Shown here: piece by piece, positions 6,134 through 7,343 of the stretch
Layout: each line of letters begins with the position of its first letter
How positions within the stretch are numbered: position 1 is the stretch's first letter
Assembly: GCA_018812505.1 (NCBI GenBank)
Contig: JAHJDK010000187.1
Location: 1 to 7,343, forward strand
Direction of reading: 5' to 3'
Length of the DNA: 7,343 nucleotides
Source of the DNA: Nanobdellota archaeon
Lineage (GTDB): Archaea > Nanobdellota > Nanobdellia > Woesearchaeales > GCA-2686295
Notes under the pieces: generated by a model
Seen by the model: the letters and a program-made list of their open reading frames with translations, nothing else
Told to the model about the DNA's origin: nothing
Database searches by the model: none
Program-made: the position numbers and the translations under genes

Positions 6134-6676
6134 CTATAGATTTAGCATTCTTTCTTCTTTTATTTTTCTTCTATATCTTTCTAGTTGTTTATAGACTGTT
6201 GAATGATTTGCTCCTTCTAACAGTGTTTCAACTGCGTTTCTGGACGCTGTTACGTTTTCAGGTAAACCAATAATTGAAATTGTTTTTCCATATACTGAAA
6301 CGTTTGTTTCGGTTAGTTTTTCTATCATCTCTCTAGATTTGCCTTTTTTACCTATAACTCTGCCTCTTACTCTGTCTAGTGTTTTTTTCTTGTCAGCAAA
6401 TTCATTTAAGGACATTATCTCTATCACATAATCCTGTTTTAAGAGCAGCTTTGCGATTTCTGGGTTGAATCCTCTGCCTATTGCTAATATCATTTCTCTT
6501 ACAAAGTATAGTTTGACAGCATCTTTACCTGTAACAGTGACTATTCCTTCTTTAGAATCAACATCTATCTTTATGTTTGTAAATTCTTCTATCTCGTTTT
6601 TTGTAACTCCTTTTTTTCCTATTAGAACTGCTATTCTTGCTTTTGGTATTTTCAGCTCGTGCATATATTCTTCCAT
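6134..6676 (-). CDS. Archaeal Pno1/Dim2-like double KH-domain RNA-binding protein
   Basis: 180 residues, the usual size for the universal archaeal KH protein related to eukaryotic Pno1/Dim2, which acts in 16S/18S rRNA 3'-end maturation of the small subunit. KH1 has the GxxG loop IGKKG (19-23). KH2 has IGKKGKSREMIE (108-119) and the family signature SVYGKTISIIGLPENV (127-142), followed by NAVETLLEGANHSTVYKQLE. The C-terminus is basic (RYRRKIKEER). It lies 32 nt after RIO1 on the same strand; RIO kinases also act on late pre-40S particles, so the pair makes functional sense. A TATA box 26 nt before the ATG at 6676 suggests a separate leaderless transcript. The in-frame Met at residue 5 is a less likely start. 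Confidence 0.93.
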   Translation of the reverse strand: MEEYMHELKIPKARIAVLIGKKGVTKNEIEEFTNIKIDVDSKEGIVTVTGKDAVKLYFVREMILAIGRGFNPEIAKLLLKQDYVIEIMSLNEFADKKKTLDRVRGRVIGKKGKSREMIEKLTETNVSVYGKTISIIGLPENVTASRNAVETLLEGANHSTVYKQLERYRRKIKEERMLNL

Positions 6677-6697
6677 GTACTTAAAGAAAAAGAGTGC

Positions 6698-6707
6698 ATA
6701 TAAAAAC
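6698..6707 (-). promoter_or_regulatory. TATA box of the KH protein gene
   Basis: Minus strand GTTTTTATAT, in the 32-nt gap after RIO1 and centred about 26 nt before the ATG at 6676. This spacing predicts a start at or next to the ATG. No Shine-Dalgarno is present, consistent with leaderless translation. Confidence 0.55.
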
Positions 6708-6708
6708 T

Positions 6709-7343
6709 TTATTGAATAGTTTTTATAATTTTCTCAACTTTTTTATGATCCAATATTTTTTTGAAGAATCTTTTTATGTTATTTATGTCTCTTTCGAGTA
6801 ATTCTCGAGCATTTGGTGCTTTTGTGAGTGTTCCTTGCGAGAAATCTATGAATATTGGTTCTTCTTCTTTGTTTAATATGTTAAATTCTGATAGATCTCC
6901 ATGTACTAGTCCTTGTTTTTTTAATTTTTGTATATTTTCAGCTATTTTTTTCAAGAATTTTTCTGGGTTTTTTGGGATTGCATCTTTGAGCATTGGTGCA
7001 GGATTTCCTATCATTTCCATCAGTAAAATGTTGTTTTTAAAAGTTATTGGTGTGGGAACATCTATGACCTCTCTAGCTATCATCAAATTTTTATATTCCC
7101 TTTGAGCCCATAGAAATATTGTTTCTCTTTTTTGATTGCTTGTTGTTATATATCTTGGATCTGCAGATATGTATTCTTGCATTTTGTTAAAATTACAATT
7201 TTCAAGTCTATATATCTTTATTATTATTAGGTCTCCTTCACTTGTTTCTGCTGAGAATATGTTTGCTTCTTTGCCTGTAGAAATAGGACTTACTAATTGT
7301 TCAAAGTGTCCTTCACTGCTAAGCTTAAATAGTGTTCTTAGCG
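6709..7343 (-). CDS. rio1: RIO1-type serine/threonine protein kinase, 5' end outside the window
   Basis: 210 codons are visible and the N-terminus lies beyond 7343. The frame is open to the window edge, so the Met at 7182 is internal. Visible in order: the ATP-binding loop STGKEAN (7261-7281), the ATP-anchoring Lys in IIIKIYR (Lys codon 7216-7218), the RIO-specific MQEYISADPRY, the catalytic loop HGDLSEFN (Asp codon 6895-6897) and the metal-binding IDFSQG (Asp codon 6844-6846). The protein then ends with a helical LLERDINNIKRFFKKI. RIO1 is an atypical kinase/ATPase of small-subunit maturation. The STGKEA motif and the Lys-Ile-Tyr-Arg segment support RIO1 rather than RIO2. The missing part should be a short N-terminal extension. 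Confidence 0.96.
   Translation of the reverse strand, partial: LRTLFKLSSEGHFEQLVSPISTGKEANIFSAETSEGDLIIIKIYRLENCNFNKMQEYISADPRYITTSNQKRETIFLWAQREYKNLMIAREVIDVPTPITFKNNILLMEMIGNPAPMLKDAIPKNPEKFLKKIAENIQKLKKQGLVHGDLSEFNILNKEEEPIFIDFSQGTLTKAPNARELLERDINNIKRFFKKILDHKKVEKIIKTIQ

Noticed and set aside
6148..6180. T-rich stretch as a terminator for the plus-strand gene
   Set aside because: Archaeal termination at T-runs is plausible, but this is simply the Lys/Arg-rich 3' coding end of the KH gene and T-rich plus-strand tracts occur throughout.
6709..7182. RIO1 starting at the internal Met at 7182
   Set aside because: The frame stays open to 7343 and upstream codons encode the STGKEA nucleotide loop and the ATP-anchoring lysine, so the gene is merely cut by the window edge.

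Overview
This AT-rich window looks archaeal. It carries both subunits of DNA topoisomerase VI, a RIO1-type kinase and a Pno1/Dim2-like double-KH protein, and several genes have a TATA box about 26 nt before their ATG (leaderless transcripts). The base composition, small membrane proteins and paired-cysteine repeats suggest a DPANN-type lineage (Woesearchaeota/Pacearchaeota-like). That placement is an inference from style and is not proven here.

Right half (about 2700-7343). On the minus strand the order of transcription is RIO1 (its 5' end lies outside the window), KH protein, Top6B, Top6A. RIO1 and the KH protein belong to small ribosomal subunit maturation. Top6B is the GHKL ATPase subunit and Top6A the DNA-cleaving subunit of a type IIB topoisomerase. 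Top6B and Top6A overlap by 29 nt and are surely co-transcribed. The run is broken by one plus-strand gene (5591-6118). It encodes a small single-pass membrane protein with a cysteine-repeat outer domain, and it shares a divergent promoter region with top6B.

Left half (1 to about 2700). Also on the minus strand are a large secreted/anchored von Willebrand factor A protein, a 68-residue ORF that copies the N-terminus of Top6B, a TM2-domain protein and a DUF2752 protein. The last two overlap. These look like cell-envelope genes, apart from the Top6B fragment lodged among them.

The most unusual point is that fragment (668-874). It reproduces the Top6B N-terminal strap and the first GHKL helix and stops just before the ATP-site Asn. 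Over the 35 best-matching codons I count 21 nucleotide differences, of which 20 are synonymous. The promoter region of the VWA gene just upstream also carries a 29-bp element matching 27 of 29 bases with the element between top6B and the plus-strand gene. Either a diverged top6B locus left scars here, or a stand-alone strap peptide is being kept. No RNA genes, CRISPR arrays or insertion sequences are visible, and no gene-free stretch exceeds about 100 nt.
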